A stretch of 64,000 bases of DNA from Nitrospira sp. (GCA_019636815.1 JAHBWT010000004.1:1-64000); one strand, 5' to 3'. Shown: positions 49,828-59,216, counted from the stretch's first letter. Made by a program: numbers and translations. Notes: generated from the sequence alone by a model not told the origin.

Positions 49828-50910
49828 TTATTTCGTTCCTTGAGAACCGAGCATCCCGTACCGAATCAAGCGATCGCGAACCACATTTCGACTGATGCCT
49901 AGAAGCCGAGCGGTGCGAAGCTGATTCTGCTCGCAATAGACGTACGCCATACGAATGACTGTCTCATCAATCAGTCGATACAGATCCGGTGTCGTTGTCC
50001 TGTTCGCAAAAAGATGAGTCAGCGCCGTTTCGAGCGGCGGAAGCAGCGTCGCCGACGCCACTCTCGGTTCCTGTGGAGAAGACACGGGCAGGCGCAGGTC
50101 GTCAGGGCGTATGCTCGTTCCCGAGCAGACGAGGAGTGCATGGTGGATGGAATTTTCAAGCTCACGAATGTTGCCCGGCCATGGATACGAGAGAAGAGCC
50201 TGGACTGTTTCAGGAACAAGCTCGACTCGTTCGTAGCCGAGCCGCGCCCCGTAGAGATTCAAAAAATGCCGAACCAGCGGCATGATATCCCCTGGACGTT
50301 CCCGCAACGGAGGAAGGTCAACGGATACCACCTTCAGCCGGTAATAGAGGTCTCCTCGAAACCGGCCGGCTGTGACGGCCTCATCAAGCTTCACATTTGT
50401 CGCGGCGATCAATCGCGCATCAATCGGAATAGGGCGGCGCGAACCGACCCGTACGACTTCCCGCTCCTGGATCACCCGAAGCAATTTCGCCTGCAAGAGA
50501 AGGGGAAGATCCCCGATCTCATCCAAAAATAACGATCCTCCCCGGGCGGTCTCAAACCATCCTGCTTTATCGCTGACGGCCCCCGTGAACGAACCACGCT
50601 CATGGCCGAATAATTCGCTTTCCATGAGTGATTCGTTTATGGCGGCGCAATTGAACGCCACGAACGGACCCGATCGACGATCGCTCAATTCATGAATATG
50701 GCGGGCGATCAACTCCTTGCCGGTACCGGTCTCACCGATGATGAGTACCGTCGCGTCGCTGGGCGCAATATGTCGGACTTCACCCAGAAGAGACCTGGAA
50801 GCCTGGTCCTCGAATACCAAACAAGTGGCACGAGCGGAAAGGTCCAGCGCATGCGAGTTGGGAGCCATGCCGATCTGAATCGAAGAATCATATGTGATGG
50901 AGCTGCGCAT
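49828..50910 (-). CDS. Sensorless sigma-54 activator, SfnR-like
   Basis: A 360-residue AAA+ activator with no N-terminal sensor: the first 35 residues are non-conserved, then GETGTGKE, a contact loop GSFTGA, FLDEIGDLP, and a C-terminal Fis helix-turn-helix (LRTARLLGISRNVVRDRLI). Its size and layout match SfnR of pseudomonads, which is made under sulfur starvation. It faces module B and starts the gap next to the sulfur operon, so it is the best candidate for the TGCTG-N9-CAGCA sites. Activity would be controlled by its amount. Confidence 0.88.
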   Translation of the reverse strand: MRSSITYDSSIQIGMAPNSHALDLSARATCLVFEDQASRSLLGEVRHIAPSDATVLIIGETGTGKELIARHIHELSDRRSGPFVAFNCAAINESLMESELFGHERGSFTGAVSDKAGWFETARGGSLFLDEIGDLPLLLQAKLLRVIQEREVVRVGSRRPIPIDARLIAATNVKLDEAVTAGRFRGDLYYRLKVVSVDLPPLRERPGDIMPLVRHFLNLYGARLGYERVELVPETVQALLSYPWPGNIRELENSIHHALLVCSGTSIRPDDLRLPVSSPQEPRVASATLLPPLETALTHLFANRTTTPDLYRLIDETVIRMAYVYCEQNQLRTARLLGISRNVVRDRLIRYGMLGSQGTK

Positions 50911-50928
50911 ACTACACTCAGGGAACGG

Positions 50929-51906
50929 CTAAATGGTCCATTGCCCGATTCGTTGCTCGAGCGCCTTTGGCTGGATGGTGGCCGACGTGCGCATTTGCGC
51001 CTGGACGACATCGCTGCCGGCCGGCACGCTCTGCGTCAGCCACACGTTGCCGCCGATGATCGACCCTCGGCCGATCGTGATGCGCCCCAAGATCGTGGCT
51101 CCGGCATAGACGACGACATCGTCCTCCACGATCGGATGGCGGGGTTCTCCTTTGACGAGCACGCCGTGCTCGCCTTCCGTGAAGCGCTTGGCGCCGAGAG
51201 TGACGGCCTGATAGAGACGGACGCGCCGGCCGATGACGGTCGTTTCACCGATGACGACGCCGGTCCCATGATCGATGAAAAAATGGCTGCCGATCTCGGC
51301 GGCCGGATGAATATCAATGCCGGTCGACGAATGAGCGATGTCCGAGATCAAGCGAGCGACCAACAGCGCGCCCAGGCCATACAAGGCGTGGGCGATGCGA
51401 TAATAGATGACGGCGGTCATGCCGGGATAACAGAGCAGAATCTCCGACGCGCTGGTGGCCGCCGGATCGCCTTGGTAGGCGGCCTGTAAGTCGGTGAAGA
51501 GCAGCGCCCGTATGGCCGGGAGCTGGCTGGCGAAGGCGCCGGTGATTTCCCCGGCCTTGCGGTCGAGGGTCGGCTGCCCCGGTTGGTCATCGGGCTGGGA
51601 GGCGAACAGCAATCCCCTGCGAACTTGATCCTGCAAGAGAGGCAACGTTTGGTTCAAGGTATGGCCGACGAAATAGTCGATGTTCGTCTCATTCAAATCA
51701 GCCCGGCCATAGTGCGTCGGAAACAAGGCGGCGCACAGGCCCTCCACGATGCCGAGCAATCTGTTCCGAGAGGGCAACTCGTGAATCCGTCCGTGATGTC
51801 TGATGTTGTGGGTCAGCTCGCGCGAGGCACGCAGCTCCGTCACAATCTGATCGAGACTCCAGGTGGACGCCGCGGTTTCCTGCTGCCGCATCGTGTCGTC
51901 TTCCAT
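50929..51906 (-). CDS. cysE: Serine O-acetyltransferase, SrpH/EpsC-type
   Basis: Makes O-acetylserine from serine and acetyl-CoA, the acceptor for sulfide. The 325-residue protein has a long N-terminal helical part and a left-handed beta-helix of hexapeptide repeats (HSSTGIDIHPAAEIGSHFFIDHGTGVVIGETTVIG) with the catalytic His. The cargo gene lies 5 bp upstream, as in cyanobacterial srp clusters where srpH neighbours srpI. Last gene of the operon. Confidence 0.92.
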   Translation of the reverse strand: MEDDTMRQQETAASTWSLDQIVTELRASRELTHNIRHHGRIHELPSRNRLLGIVEGLCAALFPTHYGRADLNETNIDYFVGHTLNQTLPLLQDQVRRGLLFASQPDDQPGQPTLDRKAGEITGAFASQLPAIRALLFTDLQAAYQGDPAATSASEILLCYPGMTAVIYYRIAHALYGLGALLVARLISDIAHSSTGIDIHPAAEIGSHFFIDHGTGVVIGETTVIGRRVRLYQAVTLGAKRFTEGEHGVLVKGEPRHPIVEDDVVVYAGATILGRITIGRGSIIGGNVWLTQSVPAGSDVVQAQMRTSATIQPKALEQRIGQWTI

Positions 51907-51911
51907 GGCGG

Positions 51912-53678
51912 TCAGCGGCGCCGGAGGTCGTGCAGTGCCTGCACGAGAATATCGATTTCGTCGCGCGTGTTGTAGAACGCCAGCGACGGGCGGACGGTCC
52001 CTTCCAGCCCGAATCGACGCACAGTGGGCTGAGCGCAGTGGTGCCCGGCCCGCACCGCGATGCCGTGCCGATCCAAATGCCTGGCGATCTGCTCGTTCGG
52101 CATGCCGTCCATGACGAACGACAGCACACTGGCCTTGACGGCGGCCGTCCCGATGGGACGGAGCCCGCGAACGGATGAGAGCGCCTGTGTCGCGTACTCC
52201 AACAACTCGTGTTCATACGCGGCGATGACGGGCATGCCTATCCGGGTGAGATAGTCGATCGCTGCGCCGAGGCCCACCACTCCGGCGATATCCGGAGTGC
52301 CCGCCTCGAATTTTTGCGGAGCTCCCTGGTACGTCGTCTTCTCGAACGTCACGTCTTTGATCATGTTGCCGCCCCCTTGATAGGGCGGCATCTCTTCCAG
52401 CAAGGCGGCTTTGCCGTACAACACGCCGATGCCGGTCGGTCCGAATATTTTGTGTCCTGAAAACACGAAGAAGTCGCAGCCCATGGCCTGCACGTTGATC
52501 GGGAGATGCGGCGCGGACTGTGCGCCGTCCACCAGGACCGGTATCCCTTGCGCATGGGCCATCCCAATGATCGCTTCGACCGGATTGATCGTCCCCAAGG
52601 CGTTCGAGACCTGCGTCACCGCCACCAGCTTGGTGCGAGGGCCGAGCAGCGGAGCAAACTGTTCGAGGATCAATTCGCCGGCGTCGTTGATCGGCGCGAC
52701 CCGCAGCAAGGCCCCGGTCTGCTCGGCCAGGATCTGCCAGGGCACGATGTTGGCATGATGTTCCATCACGGTCAGGAGGATTTCGTCGCCTCGGCCGATA
52801 TGGGCACGCCCATAAGTCTGGGCCACCAGATTGACGGCCTCCGTGGTGCCGCGGACAAAGACGATTTCCTTGGTGTCGGCCGCGCCGATGAACTGCCGCA
52901 CTTTTTCACGCCCGCCCTCGTAGAGATCCGTTGCGCGGGCCGCCAAGGCGTGAGCAGCGCGGTGGATGTTGGAATTATCGCGGCCGTAGAAACGAGACGT
53001 GGCGTCGATGACGCCCCGCGGCTTCTGCGTGGTGGCGGCGTTGTCGAACCAGATGAGCGGGCGACCGTGGACTCGTTGGTGAAGCACGGGAAAGTCCCGC
53101 CGGATCGCGTCCACCTCGACTATCGACAATGTGGGACCGGCAGCGGGCTCTCGTGCTGCCGAGCCGGCGCGTGACCCGGCTTCACGTAGAAAGTAGAACG
53201 CCGGAGCGGCGTCGACCGTATCGGCATACACCTCCCGCGCGCTGAAGCTGCCGTTGCAACGAGGTTCCCCGAATGGGTACACCTCGTCGGAGTCGGTCCT
53301 GTGCTCGCCGGAGCCAAGCTCTTTTCGTGCCGGTGACAGATCAGGAGGTTCTGTTTGCCCGGCATGGACCGGCGGATGAGTCGTTGTGGTCGCCAAGGGA
53401 TAGCCGCCCGCTAGGCCCGGATTGTCCGGCCTGTCTATCGTCGGGACAGTGACGAATGAAGCCGGGAATGTCGAGGGCGTTCCGGCAATGCCCGGCACGC
53501 CTCCCGGTATTCCACCGAGGGCAGTCGGCGTAACCGGCAACACAGACGACGCTGCGGAAATCAGTGATGATGATTGGGCAGTGATGGCGGAATCCCTGTA
53601 CAACTCATTCGCTAATTGCGTGATCAACACCGTGTCGAACGAATCGGTGTCATGGTTGATCGGGTTGTGTGTGGTCAT
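51912..53678 (-). CDS. Encapsulin-cargo-type cysteine desulfurase
   Basis: A 588-residue type II cysteine desulfurase (SufS-like) with a 185-residue N-terminal extension. The enzyme part starts near residue 185 with DAIRRDFPVLHQ and has the PLP Lys410 (FVFSGHKIFG), His in HHANIVPW and catalytic Cys548 (GHHCAQP). The extension is Pro/Ala/Ser/Gly-rich and looks disordered, with two short hydrophobic motifs, VLITQLANELYRD (17-29) and PAFYFLREA (159-167). In SrpI encapsulins such extensions target the desulfurase into the shell. The start at 53678 lies 4 bp after the encapsulin stop. Confidence 0.92.
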   Translation of the reverse strand: MTTHNPINHDTDSFDTVLITQLANELYRDSAITAQSSSLISAASSVLPVTPTALGGIPGGVPGIAGTPSTFPASFVTVPTIDRPDNPGLAGGYPLATTTTHPPVHAGQTEPPDLSPARKELGSGEHRTDSDEVYPFGEPRCNGSFSAREVYADTVDAAPAFYFLREAGSRAGSAAREPAAGPTLSIVEVDAIRRDFPVLHQRVHGRPLIWFDNAATTQKPRGVIDATSRFYGRDNSNIHRAAHALAARATDLYEGGREKVRQFIGAADTKEIVFVRGTTEAVNLVAQTYGRAHIGRGDEILLTVMEHHANIVPWQILAEQTGALLRVAPINDAGELILEQFAPLLGPRTKLVAVTQVSNALGTINPVEAIIGMAHAQGIPVLVDGAQSAPHLPINVQAMGCDFFVFSGHKIFGPTGIGVLYGKAALLEEMPPYQGGGNMIKDVTFEKTTYQGAPQKFEAGTPDIAGVVGLGAAIDYLTRIGMPVIAAYEHELLEYATQALSSVRGLRPIGTAAVKASVLSFVMDGMPNEQIARHLDRHGIAVRAGHHCAQPTVRRFGLEGTVRPSLAFYNTRDEIDILVQALHDLRRR

Positions 53679-53682
53679 CGTG

Positions 53683-54645
53683 TCAGCCTTTCGGATAGAC
53701 ATATTCGTGATAGAACTTGGTCGAGACATTATCGAGACGGGCGATCGCATCATCCGTCAGCACCGCCGTGGAGAAATAGCGTGTGATGAGATGCGAGGCG
53801 ATCCCGTGATCGTTGGTGCCCATGTAGCGGACGGAGAGGCCGGGCTCAAGCTCGCCGGCGACCCCGGCCTTCTGCAGACCGACGACGCCTTGCTGCGATT
53901 CACCCACGCGCAGAAGTAGGAGACTCGTCTTGCCCTCCTTGTCGATCGCCAATTTATTGGTTGGAACCAATGGAATGCCTCGCCAGGTAAGGAACGGCGA
54001 GCCGAAGAGGCTCACGGTGGGAGGCGGCACCCCTCTCCTGGTCGCTTCACGCCCGAATGCCGCGATCGCTTTGGGATGACCGAGAAAGAAAGCCGGCTTC
54101 TTCCAGACCAGCGTCAACAGCTCGTCCAGATCATCCGGCGTGGGAGTCCCCTTGCGGGTCTCGATACGCTGCTGAGCAACCACCTCTTTCAAGAGTCCGA
54201 ATTCCGGGTGGTTCAGCAGTTCCCACTCCTCGCGCTCCTTCACCGCTTCAACCGTCAGACGCACCTGTTCGCGCAGCTGGTCGATACGATTACTGTACAG
54301 GTCGGTCACCCGCGTGTGCGTATGAATGACTGTTTGGATGGTACTCAGATGGTATTCACGCGGATGCAATTCATAATCGACGAACGTAGCCGGCAGTTGC
54401 GGCTCACCGGTATCGACCGTCAACAGTTCCACCTTCACGTCGCCGAATTCGTTGGCCGGTTTGCCTTTCGCGGCTTTGGCGACCCGATTGAGGCGGTACA
54501 CGCCGCCATCGACGTCGACCCACGGCAACAACTTGTGGAGCCACCGCGGAGTGATTTCAGTCATCTGCACCGCGGTGACGGTGGCGGTGGCGAGGTTGCG
54601 CGCCGCTTGGGCGCTCAGGCTGGTTCTCGTGTCGTTCTGACTCAT
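53683..54645 (-). CDS. srpI: Family 2A encapsulin shell protein, SrpI-like
   Basis: A 320-residue HK97-fold shell protein. Diagnostic segments are LSAQAARNLATATVTAVQMTEI and TPRWLHKLLPWVDVDGGVYRLNR at the N-terminus, a long helix (TDLYSNRIDQLREQVRLTVEAVKEREEWELL) and SRIRYMGTND-like C-terminal strands (SVRYMGTNDHGIAS). Family 2A shells package cysteine desulfurases, and that gene follows at 4 bp. The start at 54645 has AAAGGAC upstream. A serine acetyltransferase and cysteine synthase flank the pair, as in srpGHI. Confidence 0.93.
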   Translation of the reverse strand: MSQNDTRTSLSAQAARNLATATVTAVQMTEITPRWLHKLLPWVDVDGGVYRLNRVAKAAKGKPANEFGDVKVELLTVDTGEPQLPATFVDYELHPREYHLSTIQTVIHTHTRVTDLYSNRIDQLREQVRLTVEAVKEREEWELLNHPEFGLLKEVVAQQRIETRKGTPTPDDLDELLTLVWKKPAFFLGHPKAIAAFGREATRRGVPPPTVSLFGSPFLTWRGIPLVPTNKLAIDKEGKTSLLLLRVGESQQGVVGLQKAGVAGELEPGLSVRYMGTNDHGIASHLITRYFSTAVLTDDAIARLDNVSTKFYHEYVYPKG

Positions 54646-54667
54646 TGCGTTGTCCTTTCTGCTGTGA

Positions 54668-54684
54668 GCGGGCATGATGCCCGC
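54668..54684. promoter_or_regulatory. 17-bp perfect palindrome upstream of the encapsulin gene
   Basis: GCGGGCATGATGCCCGC is a perfect palindrome (8+1+8), 23 bp before the encapsulin start and between it and the moeB-like gene. It may be a regulator site, or an RNA hairpin that sets expression of the shell relative to the upstream genes. Confidence 0.55.
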
Positions 54685-54736
54685 AGGTGTAATGGATCTG
54701 TTACCTGTCGTCTCAAAGGCTCGTGGATATGCGGTC

Positions 54737-55570
54737 TCATCTTCTTCCTGAATCACCGGCAGGGGGAGTCCGTACTTGGCAGACCTCCTGTTCGTGGTCC
54801 GTGAGTTCGGTGATGGTCGGGTGCTCGCCGCAAAGCGGGCACCTGGGATTGCGCTTCACTCTGATCTCGCGGAACACGGTATGTCGAACGTCAAAATCAA
54901 GCAGCCGATCGGTCAAAGGCCGACCGATACCGAGAATTAATTTGAGCGCTTCGCTCGCCTGAATGGTTCCGATCACGCCCGCCAGTACTCCCAATACACC
55001 GGCTTCCTGGCAACTTGCCACTAAACCGGGCGGCGGCGGTTGCCCGAAGACGCACCGGTAGCAGGCCGATTGCCGCGGCACGATGGTGGTGACGCGCCCC
55101 TCGAACCTGAGAATGCCTCCATGCACGAGCGGCCTTCCTTCAAAGTGGCAGGCGTCATTGATGAGAAACTTGGCCGGGAAATTATCCACTCCGTCGAGGA
55201 CGACATCATAGCCGCGGATCAATTCGAGCGCGTTTGCAGCCATCAGCCTCGTTTCATGCATGGCCACCGCAACATCGGGGTTGAGAGCCTGTATTTTGTC
55301 TTTCGCCGAGAGCACCTTGAGGCGTCCGACGTCGGGAGTACGGTGAATCACTTGCCGCTGGAGATTGGACAAGTCCACGACATCGTCATCGATCAGGCCG
55401 ATGGTGCCGACACCGGCTGCAGCCAGATATAACGCCGCCGGAGATCCCAGACCGCCCGCCCCTACGATCAAGACGCGCGACCGGGCAATTTTCTTCTGGC
55501 CTTTCCCGCCGACCTCCGGCAGGAGAATATGGCGGCTGTATCGCGTGATCTGATCTTCCGTGAATCCCAT
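54737..55570 (-). CDS. moeB: MoeB/ThiF-family adenylyltransferase
   Basis: Activates the C-terminus of a ubiquitin-like sulfur carrier with ATP. A 277-residue Rossmann protein with GAGGLGSPAALYLAAAG, the DLSNLQRQVIH motif and zinc Cys pairs CYRC and CPLC. No rhodanese domain, so sulfur must come from another donor, plausibly the desulfurase. It lies 14 bp after the cysteine synthase gene and next but one to the carrier, a thiocarboxylate module. Confidence 0.92.
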   Translation of the reverse strand: MGFTEDQITRYSRHILLPEVGGKGQKKIARSRVLIVGAGGLGSPAALYLAAAGVGTIGLIDDDVVDLSNLQRQVIHRTPDVGRLKVLSAKDKIQALNPDVAVAMHETRLMAANALELIRGYDVVLDGVDNFPAKFLINDACHFEGRPLVHGGILRFEGRVTTIVPRQSACYRCVFGQPPPPGLVASCQEAGVLGVLAGVIGTIQASEALKLILGIGRPLTDRLLDFDVRHTVFREIRVKRNPRCPLCGEHPTITELTDHEQEVCQVRTPPAGDSGRR

Positions 55571-55583
55571 GTGGTTACCACTA

Positions 55584-56516
55584 TCAGTTCGTAGAGAAAT
55601 ACTTTTCCATGCTGAGGTATCGCTCGCCGGTATCGCAGAGCACGGTGACTACCGTCTTGCCCGGACCGAGCTCCACAGCCACCTGTTGAGCCGCCGCCAC
55701 GTTCGCTCCTGAAGAAATTCCTCCGAGCAAACCCTCCCAGCTGGCCAGGCGCTTGGAGATGCGATAGGCCTCGTCGTCCGTGATCGTTATCACTCCATCC
55801 ATGATTTTCCGATTCAAGATGACCGGCACAAACCCGGCTCCGATCCCCTGGATCTTGTGAGGGCCGGGAGGGCCTCCGGAAAGAACCGGAGATGCCGCCG
55901 GTTCTACGGCGATGACGCGAACCGCCGGGTTCCGTTCCTTGAACACTTCGCCGCAACCCGTGATCGTCCCGCCGGTGCCGACGCCGGCGACGAACGCGTC
56001 GATCCGGCCGTCCAGCGCGTTCCAAATTTCCACGGCCGTCGTGCTTCGATGCATCGCCGGGTTCGCGGGATTCGAGAATTGATCCGGCTTGAAGTATGAC
56101 GGGTCCCGGCTCACGATACAGTCGGCTTCCCTGATCGAACCCAGCATCCCCTCCCAGCCGGGAGTGCGCACCAGTTCCGCTCCATACGAAGACAAGAGAC
56201 TGACCCGTTCCAGACTCATGGTTTCCGGCATGACAAGGATCAATTTGTACCCGCGCACGGCCGCGATGAGCGCCAGACCGATGCCGGTGTTTCCACTGGT
56301 CGGCTCGACGATCGTGGCGCCGGGCTTCAGTCTTCCGCTCCGCTCAGCCTCATTGATCATATTGAGACAAATTCGGTCCTTCACGCTGCCGCCTGGGTTT
56401 GTGCTTTCCACCTTGGCATAGATGGTCGCACCACCCTCCGGCGAGAGCCGGTTCAGCCGAACCAGCGGAGTATTACCGATCAGTTCCGTAACATCGCGAT
56501 GTCCGTGAACAGTCAC
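55584..56516 (-). CDS. cysM: Cysteine synthase, CysK/CysM family
   Basis: PLP enzyme joining O-acetylserine (or O-phosphoserine) and sulfide or a carrier thiocarboxylate. The 310-residue protein has PLP Lys in ESTNPGGSVKDRICLNMI, the substrate loop PTSGNTGIGLA and the phosphate-binding GVGTGGTITG. The GTG start at 56516 overlaps the carrier stop in GTGA. Tight coupling to a ThiS-like carrier favours a CysM type acting on protein thiocarboxylate, as in the Mycobacterium CysM-CysO route. Confidence 0.92.
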   Translation of the reverse strand: MTVHGHRDVTELIGNTPLVRLNRLSPEGGATIYAKVESTNPGGSVKDRICLNMINEAERSGRLKPGATIVEPTSGNTGIGLALIAAVRGYKLILVMPETMSLERVSLLSSYGAELVRTPGWEGMLGSIREADCIVSRDPSYFKPDQFSNPANPAMHRSTTAVEIWNALDGRIDAFVAGVGTGGTITGCGEVFKERNPAVRVIAVEPAASPVLSGGPPGPHKIQGIGAGFVPVILNRKIMDGVITITDDEAYRISKRLASWEGLLGGISSGANVAAAQQVAVELGPGKTVVTVLCDTGERYLSMEKYFSTN

Positions 56517-56713
56517 CTGCCGCCTCCCATATAAAACAAGAACTCGACACGATCTCCCTCCTTCAGCGGCGTGCTGTCCAACCGATCCCGTTCGATCATG
56601 ACGTCGTTCAGCTCCACGGCAACCATCTGTGGTTCAATCTGCTTGGCACGCAGAAGATCCAAGAGAACCGACGCCTGAATGTCTTCGGGTTTTCCATTGA
56701 CCGTGATAACCAT
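56513..56713 (-). CDS. ThiS/CysO-like sulfur carrier with a C-terminal Arg
   Basis: A 66-residue beta-grasp protein. MVITVNGKPEDIQASVLLDLLRAKQI is ThiS-like, and the C-terminus is FYMGGGR. Carriers of this type normally end in Gly-Gly, whose carboxylate becomes the thiocarboxylate. Here an Arg follows, so either a protease removes it or the residue matters in another way. No JAMM protease gene is in this operon. Confidence 0.9.
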   Translation of the reverse strand: MVITVNGKPEDIQASVLLDLLRAKQIEPQMVAVELNDVMIERDRLDSTPLKEGDRVEFLFYMGGGR

Positions 56714-56740
56714 TGCCGGTGTTCTCTCCCGTTCCGGACG

Positions 56741-57160
56741 CTAGATAAACAATGTGGTTTCTGCGCCGGCGGTCAACGTCAGAATGGTCGGCAGCCCCAT
56801 GACCGCATCCACCCGCGCCGTGACCGCTTGTTCTTCCACGCCCATGTACTCCAGTCCTGCGCTGCAGGCGATCAACTGGAATGTACCCACGAGTCTGGCG
56901 TCTTCGAACATCTCTGAAATCTTGGGAACCTTTTTCTCCTTTAACAGACGCGCGACCTCGTCGACCGAAGAAGCATATTCCGGCGGGAAATCCACTTCAT
57001 CAATCCTCCCTTCCGCCAGTTTCTTGATCGTCCAGAAGAGCAGCACGACGATCACGTCTTTCCCCATTGCAGCAGCCGTCATGCCGAGTGTCGCCACCTG
57101 GTGGAGCTTGTCATAGGTCGCATTGTGGGCAAACAGCACGAAACGAGGCTTCTGTGTCAT
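56741..57160 (-). CDS. DsrE-family protein
   Basis: A 139-residue DsrE/DsrF-like protein (FVLFAHNATYDKLHQVATLGMTAAAMGKDVIVVLLFW) with a Cys in LIACSAGLEYMGV at the expected active-site position. It is a close relative in fold to the DsrE2-like protein at 44907. The ATG at 57160 follows a GAGGGA; the frame opens at 57181. It probably carries sulfur between desulfurase and the carrier module. Confidence 0.88.
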   Translation of the reverse strand: MTQKPRFVLFAHNATYDKLHQVATLGMTAAAMGKDVIVVLLFWTIKKLAEGRIDEVDFPPEYASSVDEVARLLKEKKVPKISEMFEDARLVGTFQLIACSAGLEYMGVEEQAVTARVDAVMGLPTILTLTAGAETTLFI

Positions 57161-57232
57161 GGATGTTCCCTCATGTATCAAGCATCTCTACCGGAAAGGC
57201 CGCCGCGTGCACGTCACGTCGTTACCAGAACG

Positions 57233-58300
57233 TTAGGAACTGGGCACCCTGAACACTTGCAGCTGCCTCGGGTGCACAAAGACCACGTCACCTTGCCGTA
57301 ACTCCAACTCACGATAGCGCTCTTTGGTCAATTCGACCTCGATCGTTTGGGACGAGTGCACGGCGAGCAATTCGACCCGGACGCGCGACCCGGCGGTGAG
57401 CACATAACGCACGGACGCTTCGAGCTGCGAAGTGTTGGTGCGGTGCCGACTCAGTTCCAGGTCGTGGGGACGGACGAACGTGACTTCATGCTCGTCCTCC
57501 AAGTCCTCGGGGAGGGCGAATTCTCCGTTCGGATGCTCCTGAGCGGATCGGTCATGGGGAATCCGTCCATGGAACACGTTGACGTCTCCGAGAAAGTGGT
57601 ATACGAACGGGGTGGCCGGTTGTTCATAGACTTCGTCCGGCGTGCCGATCTGCTCGATCTGCCCTTGATGCATGACGACGACTCGGTCGGACGCTTCCAG
57701 CGCCTCCTCTTGATCGTGAGTCACGAGAATGCTCGTAATGTGCAATTCGTCATGGAGCCGTCGAAGCCAGCGGCGCAGTTCTTTACGGACTTTGGCATCC
57801 AAGGCGCCGAAGGGCTCGTCGAGCAGCAGCAGTTTCGGTTCCACGGCCAACGCTCGGGCCAACGCGACTCGTTGCCGCTGGCCTCCTGAAAGCTGGGTTG
57901 GATATCGATTCGCCATCGCTTGCAACTGCACCAGCGCGAGCAATTCGTGAACCTTTTTGTGGATGCGCTCGGCCGAGGGGCGTTGCGCGCGGGGCAGCAC
58001 TTTCAAACCGAATGCGACGTTGTCCGCCACGGTCATGTGCCGGAACAGAGCGTAATGCTGGAACACGAATCCCACGTGGCGCTCGGAGATGTGTCGATCC
58101 GTCACTTCGACGTCGTTGAGGACGATCCGCCCTTGGTCCGGCTGTTCCAGTCCGGCGAGGATTCTCAGCAGCGTGGTTTTGCCGCAGCCGGAAGGGCCGA
58201 GGAGCGCGATCAGCTCACCGGACGGAACGTCGAGGCTGACGTCGTTCAACACGGTGAAGGTGCCGAATCGCTTGGTGATATGGTCGACCCGAATGCTCAT
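57233..58300 (-). CDS. cysA: Sulfate/thiosulfate ABC transporter ATP-binding protein
   Basis: Powers sulfate import. The 355-residue protein has Walker [10 protein letters not shown], signature [15 protein letters not shown], Walker [13 protein letters not shown]-loop VTHDQEEAL and a TOBE-like regulatory domain from about residue 240. It comes after the two permeases, as in sbp-cysTWA operons. Confidence 0.94.
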   Translation of the reverse strand: MSIRVDHITKRFGTFTVLNDVSLDVPSGELIALLGPSGCGKTTLLRILAGLEQPDQGRIVLNDVEVTDRHISERHVGFVFQHYALFRHMTVADNVAFGLKVLPRAQRPSAERIHKKVHELLALVQLQAMANRYPTQLSGGQRQRVALARALAVEPKLLLLDEPFGALDAKVRKELRRWLRRLHDELHITSILVTHDQEEALEASDRVVVMHQGQIEQIGTPDEVYEQPATPFVYHFLGDVNVFHGRIPHDRSAQEHPNGEFALPEDLEDEHEVTFVRPHDLELSRHRTNTSQLEASVRYVLTAGSRVRVELLAVHSSQTIEVELTKERYRELELRQGDVVFVHPRQLQVFRVPSS

Positions 58301-58315
58301 GGCGAGGCTCCTTGA

Positions 58316-59206
58316 TCAGTGCGTCTTGAGCGGCTCTTCGGCCGCCTCGACCGAGACATATTTGTGCTCGACGATGCTCTTGGCCGCCAGCGTCACGATG
58401 GCCAACAGCGTCAGGAGCGATGCCACCGCGAAGGCCGCCACGGCGTTGTACTCGTTATAGAGAATTTCGACGTGCAGCGGCATCGTATTGGTCAGCCCGC
58501 GGATATGACCGGAGACCACCGATACCGCACCGAACTCACCCATCGCCCGCGCATTGCACAAGATCACCCCGTAGAGGAGACTCCATTTGATGTTGGGAAG
58601 CGTGACGCGGATGAACGTTTGCCATCCTGACGCGCCCAGCGTGATGGCGGCTTCCTCCTCCTCCCTTCCCTGAGACTGCATGAAGGGGATGAGCTCGCGA
58701 GCAACGAACGGAACGGTGACGAAGAGAGTGGCGAGCACGATGCCCGGCAAGGCGAAGATGATTTTGATATCGTGCTCGGAGAGCCACGGTCCCAGCCACC
58801 CTTGCAAGCCGAAGAGAAGCACGTAGATCAACCCGGCAATGACGGGAGAGACGGCCAGCGGAATATCGATGATCGTGATCAAGACCTGTTTGCCGACGAA
58901 CTCGAACTTGGAAACGGCCCAGGCGATGGCGATGCCGAACGCGGTATTCAGGGGAACCGCCAAGGACGCCGCCAACAGCGTCAGGCGGATGGCGGCCAGC
59001 GCATCCTCGTCCATGAACGACACCACATAGCCGGAAAGTCCGTTTTTCAAGGCCTCCGCAAAGACCGCGACGAGTGGGATGAACAGAAACAGGGTGAGAT
59101 ATCCCAGCGCCAGGGCGATGAATCCCCAGCGGACCAGCGGATGTTCCGTCGTCAACGAAACTTTCCAGGTCGTACCTTTGGCTCTTAGAGCGATATCCGC
59201 AGGCAT
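58316..59206 (-). CDS. cysW: Sulfate ABC transporter permease CysW
   Basis: A 296-residue inner-membrane permease with six helices and the EAA loop ([29 protein letters not shown]) that contacts CysA. The start at 59206 ([11 protein letters not shown]) is chosen; the open frame before it is low-complexity and overlaps cysT. Ends 15 bp before cysA. Confidence 0.92.
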   Translation of the reverse strand: MPADIALRAKGTTWKVSLTTEHPLVRWGFIALALGYLTLFLFIPLVAVFAEALKNGLSGYVVSFMDEDALAAIRLTLLAASLAVPLNTAFGIAIAWAVSKFEFVGKQVLITIIDIPLAVSPVIAGLIYVLLFGLQGWLGPWLSEHDIKIIFALPGIVLATLFVTVPFVARELIPFMQSQGREEEEAAITLGASGWQTFIRVTLPNIKWSLLYGVILCNARAMGEFGAVSVVSGHIRGLTNTMPLHVEILYNEYNAVAAFAVASLLTLLAIVTLAAKSIVEHKYVSVEAAEEPLKTH

Positions 59207-59216
59207 AGGCGTTTCC

